From: Pseudomonas sp. GV085
GTDB taxonomy: Bacteria > Pseudomonadota > Gammaproteobacteria > Pseudomonadales > Pseudomonadaceae
NCBI RefSeq assembly: GCF_003050925.1
Contig: NZ_QAOV01000002.1
Span: 124,001 to 188,000, forward strand
Length of the DNA stretch: 64,000 nt
Direction of reading: 5' to 3'
Shown piece by piece: positions 9,090-18,102 of the stretch. Every line of letters starts with the position of its first letter. The first letter of the stretch is position 1. Below the pieces are notes generated by a model, which was given only the letters and a program-made list of their open reading frames with translations, was not told the origin of the DNA and ran no database searches. The position numbers and the translations under genes were made by a program.

Positions 9090-9434
9090 TTACATCGACT
9101 TGACCGTTACCACTTCCACAAATCTGAATTTTTTTCTGGCTGTCTTAGTAGCTTCTTGTTCTGCAACTAGGGAGCTCAGCGTATCGGCCTCATGTACCAT
9201 CTCGTGCATCTCGCCTTCAAATTCATTTCCCACACGGAGCGTGACTCTCAACCTAGGTGTGAAGCCTTTTGAGACTGACTTTTTCTTCTCTGCCTTCACC
9301 GGTTGCACGATCACAACATCCGGGACTGTGTCCTGCACGTCCGGGTGAATTGCCGGCGCAGAGGGCTCAGGATCACCGAATAGTGCCCGGCGCATCTCAT
9401 CTTCCATCAATTCTGTATTCACGCTATTTCTCAC
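9090..9434 (-). CDS. conserved-looking hypothetical protein (up to 114 aa)
   Basis: The product has an acidic N-terminal part (ELMEDEMRRALFGDPEPSAPA), a proline/valine linker and a lysine-rich centre (KAEKKKSVSKG). A compact end follows (FTPRLRVTLRVGNEFEGEMHEMVHEADTL, written here in part) that reads as alternating strands and a helix. I do not recognise the family. The start is uncertain: GTG at 9434, GTG at 9422, or an internal ATG in EDEM with GGAAGATGAG in front. It stands alone, minus strand, ahead of the large operon's terminus. Confidence 0.5.
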   Translation of the reverse strand: MRNSVNTELMEDEMRRALFGDPEPSAPAIHPDVQDTVPDVVIVQPVKAEKKKSVSKGFTPRLRVTLRVGNEFEGEMHEMVHEADTLSSLVAEQEATKTARKKFRFVEVVTVKSM

Positions 9435-9785
9435 AAGGGTGTTATCTATACCTGATCGATTCTATTAGGATGACCAGACTCTGTTGTAAAGCGTCGCTCG
9501 GGTGAGACCTCAAGTGGTAAGTGCCAGCAGATACCGGCGAGTGTCGGCGTTTCCATCTGCTGCCTATCATTGCGGGCAGCGAACGAACCATGGCGGTCTG
9601 TCACGAAGGCTGCAATCGACTCTGAGCGGGCGCTAGTTAACGTTCGTTGGGCGGGCTTTCAAGGCCGCACTGAGCGCTGTGTTCAGCAAAGAACGATGCT
9701 AATCGATGGGGCTCTGTGACTCCGTCACACCATTTGAGCAGAATGTGAGAAAGCCGCGCTTACGAGAGCGGTGTACTGTAGTGTT
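9435..9785. other. intergenic stretch downstream of the large operon
   Basis: This contains dispersed-repeat-like sequence (gccagcagataccggcg, tgctgcctatcattgcgggcag). Close to the operon end there is a weak hairpin, CGCT-tctcgt-AGCG type, without a strong T-run. No gene was seen. Transcription termination of the four-gene operon is therefore not clearly marked. Confidence 0.35.
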
Positions 9786-11138
9786 TTATACTGTTTTTTG
9801 CTGAGCAATGACCGCTTCCGCGACCTGTATGGACGCGCTCGCTTCTTTGAGCGGAACTTCACCTACTGAGAGGGAGCGCTCGATCAATAACTGGCTGCCC
9901 CTATCTTTTAACAGCGCCTGTAACCGCTGAAACTCGCTACACCAAATAGTTTCAATATCTCGATCCCGGGTTTTGTCACGGTCACCGCTGAGAGCTACTG
10001 CACGAACCTGCAGACGACCACTGTCGGCCTTGCCGCCAACTTCTACGCCATAGCCGGGGGTGGCTACTTTACGCAGTACGACCTTTCCAGTTTCCGCCCA
10101 AGCGGTCGCCATGCCTTCGCGTACTTCGTAGCCGAGGCTCGCCAATCCACTTAGCACGGCTTCGCGACGGGCCAAGGCCGCTTCGGCCTGCAAATGGGTT
10201 GCCATAAAGGCTTCACACTGCTCGGTCAGTCCCGCAATCGTCTCTAGGTTGGTGACGGTAGTACAGGTGCTGATTTGACTTAACAGCGCGGTATAGTCAG
10301 TACCTACCTGTGTTTCCATTTCGCTGGCCAAGTCCTGTAGCCGTTGGAGGCTCTCTCGCTTGTTTTTGAAAGTACGAGTGGATGAGGCCAAGTCGAGGAC
10401 AAGACTGTCGAGCAGCAGATTACGCCGTTGCGATTCGGGTTCCGCCTCGGCTCTTTCCTGCGCCTGAAGGAATGACGCGGCGCTGCCGGTACCCTGCAGC
10501 AGCTGCAGTTCAGCGATGTGTCGGTTTATGCGTTGCAGGCGTATATCGGGCAAGGTATCAGGGTGTCGGGCAGCCATCCATTCGTTCAAGGAGTTCGGAG
10601 TGTCATCGACCTTGAGTTGCTGTGCCAAGGCTCGCTGGGCTTCGCTGAGCGTCTCTTTCTGATCGGCCTTGGCCAATTGGACGAAACCCGCAGCCAGTAG
10701 ACGCTCACCATCTTCCTTGATGATGCCGTTGGCCAATTGCGTGAGAGAACGCAACAGGTCTTGATCGGCGCCTTCGGAGCACGCTTGCAATGCCTCGAGC
10801 AATGTTGCGGCGTTCTCCTTAAGGCGTCGTTCGCGTTGGCGTCGCTGAGCGGCACGAATAATCGCGCGTTCTTCGCGATCCTCCAGGTCTCGGCGTAGGT
10901 GCTCGATCTCGGCCGGTACGGCCTTCTGCAGCTCAGCAAAGCGCTCTTGCGCCAACAGGGCGCGCAGGCGATCGCGTCGGGCGAAGGTGGCGACGCGCTC
11001 CTGTTCGTTCAGCTCTCCGACCTTACTGGCTTGCGCCTGCCAACGTGTCAAGACCAGCTCCAGGCGTTGTAGGTGGCCTTCGCAGATGGCGATGATTTCT
11101 TCCCGGGTGACAATGCGAACGACCTTCGGACCACTCAT
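9786..11138 (-). CDS. coiled-coil protein, last gene of the four-gene operon (450 aa)
   Basis: The product begins MSGPKVVRIVTREEIIAICE, then is almost entirely helical with long charged stretches (about 40-320) predicting coiled coil. A more globular end follows (about 330-435; YEVREGMATAW...GYGVEVGGKADSGRLQVRAV). I recognise no enzyme domain. Its ATG overlaps the stop of the helicase gene by 4 nt (ATGA), so it is translationally coupled to it. By analogy with other multi-gene conflict systems it could be a sensor, scaffold or DNA-binding partner of the helicase, which is inference only. Confidence 0.75.
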   Translation of the reverse strand: MSGPKVVRIVTREEIIAICEGHLQRLELVLTRWQAQASKVGELNEQERVATFARRDRLRALLAQERFAELQKAVPAEIEHLRRDLEDREERAIIRAAQRRQRERRLKENAATLLEALQACSEGADQDLLRSLTQLANGIIKEDGERLLAAGFVQLAKADQKETLSEAQRALAQQLKVDDTPNSLNEWMAARHPDTLPDIRLQRINRHIAELQLLQGTGSAASFLQAQERAEAEPESQRRNLLLDSLVLDLASSTRTFKNKRESLQRLQDLASEMETQVGTDYTALLSQISTCTTVTNLETIAGLTEQCEAFMATHLQAEAALARREAVLSGLASLGYEVREGMATAWAETGKVVLRKVATPGYGVEVGGKADSGRLQVRAVALSGDRDKTRDRDIETIWCSEFQRLQALLKDRGSQLLIERSLSVGEVPLKEASASIQVAEAVIAQQKTV

Positions 11139-14100
11139 AGGCAGGTTTCCGTATCGGCTGTAGTGGGCGTCTGTTGCGACGGGGGCGTGGCCTGCATGGC
11201 CTGTTCAATGGCTTCACGCAGGCGTGCACGCTCGCTTTCACCATTGTGATACCAAGCCTGTGACGAGACTCGGTGAATATGAGGGATGGCACGGTGCAGT
11301 ACGGTCGGACGCCAGATTTCCCGGGCGCGGGCGCGCTCTAGCAGTGCGTGGCACGGGGCATCGCATTCGATGCCGATGCCGTATAGGCCCGTGCTGGCGT
11401 TCTCGATGGCGAAGTCGAGACCGAAGGCGTCGCCCTCGCTGGCAGGGGCGGCCTGCCAGCCCAGGGAGTGAATAAACTCGCCGACCAGTCTGACGAAACC
11501 ATCACGGCGTTGGCCTTGTTCTCGTTGCTGGCCGTTTCGGTCTGTCTGCAAGCGCTCAAGCAGTTTACCGCTACTACCGAACTCACCCGCGGATAGAGCG
11601 CGCGCGTACTCCAGATAGCCTTGCAAGTAGTCACGCGGGCTGATCGGCGCGCGGTATGTGTTGAGCATGTCGGAGATATCGGCGATCGGCATCGAGGTGA
11701 TCATCACCACCTTGCGTCGTGCACGGGTCACCGCCACATTGAGGCGACGCTCGCCGCCGGTCTGTCCGAGCACACCAAAGCTGCGACGGAAGGTGCCTTG
11801 ACTGTTGCGACCGAAAGTCGAAGAGAAGACGATGACGTCGCGCTCATCGCCCTGTACGTTTTCCACGTTTTTGACGAACACTGACATATCCTCGCCGTCC
11901 TCACTGCGTTCGCGCTCTTCGGTGTAGGCAGCACGAAAAAGTTCGTCCTGTTCCGCACGCTGCTCCAAGTGCTCCTCGATTAACTCTGCCTGCTTTCGGT
12001 TGAACGTGACCACGCCGACCGAGGGACGCAGATCGTAGGGTTGCTGCCAGAGTTCATTGAGATACTCAACGACACGTTCGGCTTCCTCGGCGTTACTCTG
12101 GTTCTGGTATAGCCCCCCGACCTCGATCAGCTCCAGAGGCTTGATACGCAGAATGTTCGCTTGCGGATGACGGACCGGGACGTTAAGACGGTTGCCGTAG
12201 AATGAGGCATTGGAGAAGCCGATCAACTCGCGGTAGGCCGAACGGTAGTGGATCTGCAATGTTGTGTTGGGCAGGGCGGTGCGCGCCAGTTGCAGCAAGT
12301 CAGGGCAGTCCTTGATCTCGCGACGATTCCAGGTGTCTTCGAAGGCTTCGCGTTGTTCCTCGTCAGCGTCAGCGTCAGGCTCGTCGCCATCGAATGTTTC
12401 GGCTTCGTCGCTTTCGATGCGGCTGGAGAAAAAAGCAGTCGGCGGCATCTGTTTCTCGTCGCCGCTGACCACGGTGACCTGACCTCTAAACAGGGTCGGC
12501 AAGGCGAATTCCACAGGCATCTGCGAAGCTTCGTCGTAGATCACGGTATCGAACAGGCCGGCCTTAAGCGGCAGCACACGGCTGGCCACGTCCGGGTTCA
12601 TCAACCATACCGGACGTAAGCTCATTAGACCGAGGTGGCTGCCCAGTTCGATGAATTCGCGCAGGCGCCGCGAGCGCTTGCCCGTTAGTCGGGTGACGTC
12701 CTCCCACTGTTTGTGATTGCCCAGGCGAGTAAGGTCGATGCCGTTGGCGAGTAACTCTCGGTTGAGCACACGCATCTGCGCGTCGGCTTGAGCGAGGCTG
12801 GCTACCTTGGCCCGAGCCTCATCCTGACTGAACAGCAGTTCGGGGTAGGCCTGCTCAAGTCGATGTTTCCAACCTAGTCGCGCTTCGCGATTAAGCAACC
12901 GTCTTACGGCGGCCTCCAGTTGCTCGGGTGCGATGCCGTCCAATTGCTCCTGGCGCTGTCTCAGCAGTGCGAGTAGCTCCAGATCCGGCTCGGCCAGCTG
13001 ACTAGCGCGGCCACGGAATGACTGATAGGCGGCGAGAAACGGCTGCGCCTCATGTAGGCGATCAAGCGTCAATTGATTGTTCAGGTTGTGCGCGATGGCG
13101 TGTTGCAGTTGTTGCACCAGCTCATCGCCCAGCCAATCACCGAGCACTTTGAGCTGGTCAAGGCTGGACTGGCGGACCCCGTGGCGCATCAACGAGGCGT
13201 CGAGATTGTTGAGAAGCGCCTCGAGGTGTTGCTTGTCTCCAGCCAGGACGGCCTCGTCGGCTTCCTCAGGGCGCGGCGATTGCGCTATGGCGCGGGCCAG
13301 CGCCTGGATCTCTAGTAGGTGGCGGATGTCGCTCTTCACTGTGCTGACCAACTCCAGGCAGGCTTGCTGGCTCACGGTCTCCAGCTCTAGTACCTGATGC
13401 AGTGTCGCCAACTCGGCGCGCAGAGGACGCCACTGAATTTCCAGGTGGATCGCGGCGTGCAGAGTCGGGAGGACATCAGCAGCTAGACTTTGCCCTTGCT
13501 GTTGAAGAACGTTGCGCAAGCGCTTGCGCCGCAGCAGATGCAACGGGTTGATGTTCGCCAGCCAGGTTCGGGTAGCCATGACCTTGGCGCAGTCGTGCGC
13601 CAAATGCCTGAGTGTCTTGCTCTCAACCAGACTCAGTGCTGGCGATAGCGTGGCTGCGTAGTGGTCCTGGTCCAGCTGACCGAGCTGCTGATCGAGCTGG
13701 CGTAGTTCGCCGAGAATCGACTCACCTCTCGGCGCCTGGCCGACTTCGCGGCTGCGGAACAATGGCAGCCAGCGCGCCAAGCGTAGGCGTTGCTCTTCTT
13801 TCAAACCGAGCAGAGTAGCGACATGGGACGCTATCCAACTACGGTACGGCGTCGGATCGTCGATTTCGAAGCTGGCCGAATGCGTCTGCAGCGTGGCCTG
13901 ACGGTTAATCTCGGCCTGGGTGAAACTGTTCAGGTTGTCAGTGAAGGCCTGCAAGGTCGCACGGTCGGCGGCGAATGGCTTCAACTGCTTCAACAGGCTG
14001 CCTTCGAAGCGAGAGGGTAGCCACAGACGTATCAGAGGGGCGCAGTTTTCCTCTAAACGCGTCAGGCTGGCGAGGTCCAGTGTTACCAATCGTTGACGTA

Positions 14101-17100
14101 AGGCCGGGAACTCGATTGGCTCAGGACCTGCCTCCAATTCAATCAGCTCGCCGAGCAGTTGGCGATAACTGAGGCCGGTGCTTTCATCTAGACGGTGCAA
14201 GCTCTGGTGGAAGCGGTCGAGTTCACCCTCTAGGGCTTCGATACGGGCAGCGATCTGCTCGCGTTGTCGCTGCCAGCTTGGCGGCCGAGTGCCGTCAGCG
14301 AACAAACGCTCCAGCTGTTCGCGGATGCTACGGATAACCGGTTCGCGGTCGCGGTTGACGTCATTGAGCATAACGATGCGTTGGCCCAGACCTTCAGCCA
14401 CCAGGCGTTTGTACACCACTTCTAGCGCGGCATGCTTCTGGCAAACAACAAGCAGGCTGCGCTGACGGCCGATGGCGTCGGCGACCATATTGACGATGGT
14501 CTGGCTCTTACCTGTACCTGGCGGCCCCTCAACAAGTAGCCCTGGACTATGTCGTGCCTGGATCACCGCCGCTTCCTGGGACGGGTCGCTGGCAACAGTG
14601 AAGAACCGCTGCAACTCGTTTGGTGGTGTCACAGGCACAGCTGCATCGGCTACTTTGAGGCGCAATGCAGTTTCCAAGCCGGTGCCGACAGGCGACAGAT
14701 TCTTCAGCTGGCGCAAGTCTTCGCCGATCGCCTGCCCCATGAAAGTCACATGAAAAAGTACCGCAGCGCAGCTCAGTTCATCTTGGTAAGGAGCAATTTC
14801 CACGGTACTGGGCGGTAAACTGCCGAGCACCCGCGAGCGTATGGTAGCGAGCATACCGAAGGCATCCATCACATCCGCCGCGCGGATCGACGAGCGACCT
14901 AGTAGTTCATCGGTTGTCTTACGCCAACGCTTGAAGGTTTCGGTACCGAGCACGCTTTCCAAGGCAGGGTTGAGCCGAATTTCTTCACGCTCGCTGTCAA
15001 ACGCCAGAGCGGCGTGCCCACGGCTGCCCAGTTCAAGCTGCAGCTTAACCGGCCACAGCAACAACGGGATGATCCGCGTACGCGTGGTACCGCGTGCATC
15101 GCGGTTGAGCAGGAATGGGAAACCTAAATAAAGGCCATCGATACCGGTGTCGCGTTTGTACAGCGCGCTCTGCCGGTACAGGGCATGCAGGCGTGATTCC
15201 AGTTGGCTGTTGAGCTGGAAGCTTTCCGGGTCCAGGTTCACCGCATTGGCATTGCGTTGCAACAGATGGTCGAGCAAGGCCGCGGCCGGACTGCGTTCGC
15301 TGTTCAGTTCGTTGACGTCAACGCGGGCGGTGGTCTTGCCAATGCTCATGCGCACCAACGGACCGCGCATCACGGCGGTCACTACCTTCTTCTCGAAGAA
15401 CTCGAGGATCTGCGACACATACTGCTGTTTCTGTGGCTCCAGCCACTGGTTGGACGGAATGGCCAGCAGCACCAACATCTGAGCCAATGGCATGCGCCGC
15501 TCCAGACGGAAGTGCTCGGCCCATTGGTCCACTGTCGCCACGCCGGAGCGGGCGAAGCCGCGAATGCGCTCATCGACACTACGGTACAACTCCAGACGTG
15601 AATGCAGCAGCAGTTCACCCGTAGTCTCAGTATCGAACCAGCTGACGTCGGCGGTCTTGGCTAGTTCGGCGGCCTCCTCGATGATCGAGCTGGCCGAACG
15701 GAACTGGCTAATCGCGGCACTGAGCAGCACAATTAGATCCTCTTCCGCGATTACCCGGCGCTCTGAAAGTGACAGCAGCCCCGGGTGATCGGTGTCGGGA
15801 AGTAGTCGTTGGCGCTCCTGCCACTGCGTCGCCAACTTGGCACGCGAGGTCGATAGCAAGTAAATCCGTAACGGCTCCTCGACCAGCTCGATATGTTGAT
15901 GCAAGGCACGCTGACGGACACTTTCCGCGCGGGTCTTCAGGCGCGACAGCCAATGGTCAGTCTGTAGCTGCTCGAGCAAGTCTGGAACCGAACCGCTGAT
16001 CAGGCGATAGCCTTCCAGGGGGTGTTCCAGCAACCATCCTGGGGTCACGATCTCGCCGCGATGGATTAAAGGAATTTCTGGATTGAGAGCCTTCAGTGCC
16101 AGCATCAGGCGGAAGTCGTCCTCGATGCCTTCGTGTTGAACGATCTGACGCAAACCTGCGACCAGGGAAGGCGCCAAGCTGACCTGCTCGGCCCAGGTCA
16201 CTATTACCCCACGAAGCAGGTGGTCGAGGGCCTGTTGCCAGTTGTTCGTCTGTGCCGCTGCTAGGGCGAATACGCCGGGCAAGTGATAGCGGCGCGGTCC
16301 TAACTGCAGCGTAGCGCCTTCGCCCTCATCATTCTGTTGAACGGAGGAGGGCGGTGCCTCTACCGCAATACCGTTAAGCCAGGCCTCGACCTGCGGCCAT
16401 TGCCAGCGCTGGTGGCGGTCGCGTGCCAACAGCCCACGCAGCAGCAAATGGAGTTGCGGGTCGAGGTCGTCAGGGATCGGCACGCCGTTTGCCAGTACGT
16501 GGATCAGGAAGGCATTGGCATTGACGCCACTGAAGCAGGCACCCTGCGTCAGTTGCTCGAGCAGAATCATGCCCATGCTCCACCAGTCTGAGGCAGCTGC
16601 AACGCCACCTGCAATGGCCTCTGGCGCCATGTAACGACTGGTTTCTAGGGGCGAGACGATATCTAGGTCGAACTCCGACAGGCGTGCCGAGCCGAAGCCG
16701 CTGATCACCAGGTCCAGCGGTTCGCGGGAGCGAACGAGAAGACTGGCGGGGCGCAGGTCGCGATGACGAAGGCCGGCCTCATTGAACACATGCAGCGCCT
16801 GGCCCAATTCGCTGACTACGTGACGCACGCTGGCGTTATCGCGAATGACGCTGCCAAGGTCAGCCAGGGTTCCACCGCTAAGTTCCTCAATAACTTCGTA
16901 GGCGCGATCATTCCAGCGACCGGTGACGATGATCTCGGGTACATGCTCGCGAGGCAACCGGCGTATCACATCGTAGATCACCGGATCCGGCTCAGAGCCG
17001 GATCGATACAAGGTCAATACCGCTTGTTGTGCTGTTTCGTTGTGCTCGACGAGGTAGCGCTCACGAACGCCGTCGGTGTTGCTGATTTCTCGAACCAAGC

Positions 17101-17443
17101 GCCAGCCATCGATCAGGGTTTCCGTGACCGCTTCTGATTCGCCGCTGTCTGGCACGGAAGCGAAAGGTACCGATTGCGCGAGCTCGCCGCCACATTCGTG
17201 GCACATCAGGTCGCCTAGGTCCATCGAGTGACCATTTTCACAAAGCAAGACCGTTGCGTTGTCCGGTGCTGGGCTCACTCTGGCGATGGTCTCCTGAGTC
17301 GTAATGGCCTGGGGACGCCATCCTTCAGGGTGGATGGGTTCTCCAGCGAGATCCCAGCCACAGGCCATCTCGAAGATGGATCCCTCGCAGAACATCTCCT
17401 GAAGCGATCGCTCGGTGTTGCAATTGGGGCAGAAACGAATCAT
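11135..17443 (-). CDS. zinc ribbon + kinase-like + SF1 helicase + nuclease-like megaprotein
   Basis: Numbering is from a possible upstream Met at 17455. Two zinc ribbons lie at about 9-34 and 72-89. A protein-kinase fold spans about 117-362, with HRDLRPASLL at 231, APE at 277 and DWWSMG at 290, but GFG replaces DFG and no VAIK lysine is visible. A COG1112-type SF1 helicase follows: GPPGTGKSQT at about 977, DEAS at 1641, GDEKQMPP at 1665, VTRARRK at 1909. The N- and C-terminal motor halves are split by a ~650-residue helical insert. The end (about 1985-2085; LDFAIE, GIGIECD) resembles the REase-like tail of such helicases. I prefer the ATG at 17443 because GGAG precedes it by 6 nt; the ATG at 17455 abuts the previous stop and has no ribosome site. 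Confidence 0.85.
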   Translation of the reverse strand: MIRFCPNCNTERSLQEMFCEGSIFEMACGWDLAGEPIHPEGWRPQAITTQETIARVSPAPDNATVLLCENGHSMDLGDLMCHECGGELAQSVPFASVPDSGESEAVTETLIDGWRLVREISNTDGVRERYLVEHNETAQQAVLTLYRSGSEPDPVIYDVIRRLPREHVPEIIVTGRWNDRAYEVIEELSGGTLADLGSVIRDNASVRHVVSELGQALHVFNEAGLRHRDLRPASLLVRSREPLDLVISGFGSARLSEFDLDIVSPLETSRYMAPEAIAGGVAAASDWWSMGMILLEQLTQGACFSGVNANAFLIHVLANGVPIPDDLDPQLHLLLRGLLARDRHQRWQWPQVEAWLNGIAVEAPPSSVQQNDEGEGATLQLGPRRYHLPGVFALAAAQTNNWQQALDHLLRGVIVTWAEQVSLAPSLVAGLRQIVQHEGIEDDFRLMLALKALNPEIPLIHRGEIVTPGWLLEHPLEGYRLISGSVPDLLEQLQTDHWLSRLKTRAESVRQRALHQHIELVEEPLRIYLLSTSRAKLATQWQERQRLLPDTDHPGLLSLSERRVIAEEDLIVLLSAAISQFRSASSIIEEAAELAKTADVSWFDTETTGELLLHSRLELYRSVDERIRGFARSGVATVDQWAEHFRLERRMPLAQMLVLLAIPSNQWLEPQKQQYVSQILEFFEKKVVTAVMRGPLVRMSIGKTTARVDVNELNSERSPAAALLDHLLQRNANAVNLDPESFQLNSQLESRLHALYRQSALYKRDTGIDGLYLGFPFLLNRDARGTTRTRIIPLLLWPVKLQLELGSRGHAALAFDSEREEIRLNPALESVLGTETFKRWRKTTDELLGRSSIRAADVMDAFGMLATIRSRVLGSLPPSTVEIAPYQDELSCAAVLFHVTFMGQAIGEDLRQLKNLSPVGTGLETALRLKVADAAVPVTPPNELQRFFTVASDPSQEAAVIQARHSPGLLVEGPPGTGKSQTIVNMVADAIGRQRSLLVVCQKHAALEVVYKRLVAEGLGQRIVMLNDVNRDREPVIRSIREQLERLFADGTRPPSWQRQREQIAARIEALEGELDRFHQSLHRLDESTGLSYRQLLGELIELEAGPEPIEFPALRQRLVTLDLASLTRLEENCAPLIRLWLPSRFEGSLLKQLKPFAADRATLQAFTDNLNSFTQAEINRQATLQTHSASFEIDDPTPYRSWIASHVATLLGLKEEQRLRLARWLPLFRSREVGQAPRGESILGELRQLDQQLGQLDQDHYAATLSPALSLVESKTLRHLAHDCAKVMATRTWLANINPLHLLRRKRLRNVLQQQGQSLAADVLPTLHAAIHLEIQWRPLRAELATLHQVLELETVSQQACLELVSTVKSDIRHLLEIQALARAIAQSPRPEEADEAVLAGDKQHLEALLNNLDASLMRHGVRQSSLDQLKVLGDWLGDELVQQLQHAIAHNLNNQLTLDRLHEAQPFLAAYQSFRGRASQLAEPDLELLALLRQRQEQLDGIAPEQLEAAVRRLLNREARLGWKHRLEQAYPELLFSQDEARAKVASLAQADAQMRVLNRELLANGIDLTRLGNHKQWEDVTRLTGKRSRRLREFIELGSHLGLMSLRPVWLMNPDVASRVLPLKAGLFDTVIYDEASQMPVEFALPTLFRGQVTVVSGDEKQMPPTAFFSSRIESDEAETFDGDEPDADADEEQREAFEDTWNRREIKDCPDLLQLARTALPNTTLQIHYRSAYRELIGFSNASFYGNRLNVPVRHPQANILRIKPLELIEVGGLYQNQSNAEEAERVVEYLNELWQQPYDLRPSVGVVTFNRKQAELIEEHLEQRAEQDELFRAAYTEERERSEDGEDMSVFVKNVENVQGDERDVIVFSSTFGRNSQGTFRRSFGVLGQTGGERRLNVAVTRARRKVVMITSMPIADISDMLNTYRAPISPRDYLQGYLEYARALSAGEFGSSGKLLERLQTDRNGQQREQGQRRDGFVRLVGEFIHSLGWQAAPASEGDAFGLDFAIENASTGLYGIGIECDAPCHALLERARAREIWRPTVLHRAIPHIHRVSSQAWYHNGESERARLREAIEQAMQATPPSQQTPTTADTETCL

Positions 17444-17455
17444 GGGGTACTCCAT

Positions 17456-18100
17456 TCAGCGGCGTCGCGTTGCGTGTGCGCTGATCTGTAATTGATGGCC
17501 CTGGTCCTGCAGCAGGTCGCGCAAACGCAGCAAATCACCGCGCCGAGGAATACCGGCCATCCACACGCTGCCCGTTTCGTCGAACATTAGGTCGAGTGCC
17601 TTGTCGGTGGTCATCAGTAGGCGTTCAAAGTCGCCCAAGCGCGCCCGACCCAAGGGGGTAAGCAAGTTAAGGCGTTGGTTGTCACTTCCCCGCAGAGCCA
17701 TAGTTTGGCTGATGGCTTCGTCGTAGGGGTCGCTAATCAACGCATCGATCAGGCCGCTGGCCTGGCGCAGTTGGTCATCGAGGTGTTCCAGGGAATAACC
17801 GCTGTAAACGAGAATATCGACCTGACTAAGACGACGCAGGCCTTGGAGCAGGCGGATCAAGGCATCAAACTGATCGAACGGTTCGCCGCCTGAAATCGTG
17901 ATGCCGTCTGCCACGTCCAGCCAGGGCGTAATCTGATCCAGCAGTTGTGCCGTTGACAGTCGACGCTGCCCTGGCCCCCATGTATCGGCAGAAATACAGC
18001 CAGGACATCGGATGCTGCAGCCTTGAAACCAGATGCCCAGGCGCTGGCCGGGGCCCAGGGTAGTGACCGGAAAATGCACGCGCGACAGGCTCAAGTCCAT
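17456..18100 (-). CDS. NrdG-like radical SAM / 4Fe-4S protein (214 aa)
   Basis: FQGCSIRCPGC contains the CX3CX2C motif that binds the [4Fe-4S] cluster and S-adenosylmethionine. ISGGEPF is the GGE motif for the SAM amino group. Size and layout match the family of anaerobic ribonucleotide reductase activases (NrdG-like), which normally make a glycyl radical on a partner enzyme. No glycyl-radical enzyme is in the window. The gene lies between the AAA+ and helicase genes. The start is ATG 18100, or TTG 18106, which would overlap the previous stop by 4 nt (TTGA) and has GGA 6 nt upstream. Function inside the operon is unknown. Confidence 0.8.
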   Translation of the reverse strand: MDLSLSRVHFPVTTLGPGQRLGIWFQGCSIRCPGCISADTWGPGQRRLSTAQLLDQITPWLDVADGITISGGEPFDQFDALIRLLQGLRRLSQVDILVYSGYSLEHLDDQLRQASGLIDALISDPYDEAISQTMALRGSDNQRLNLLTPLGRARLGDFERLLMTTDKALDLMFDETGSVWMAGIPRRGDLLRLRDLLQDQGHQLQISAHATRRR

Positions 18101-18102
18101 GC

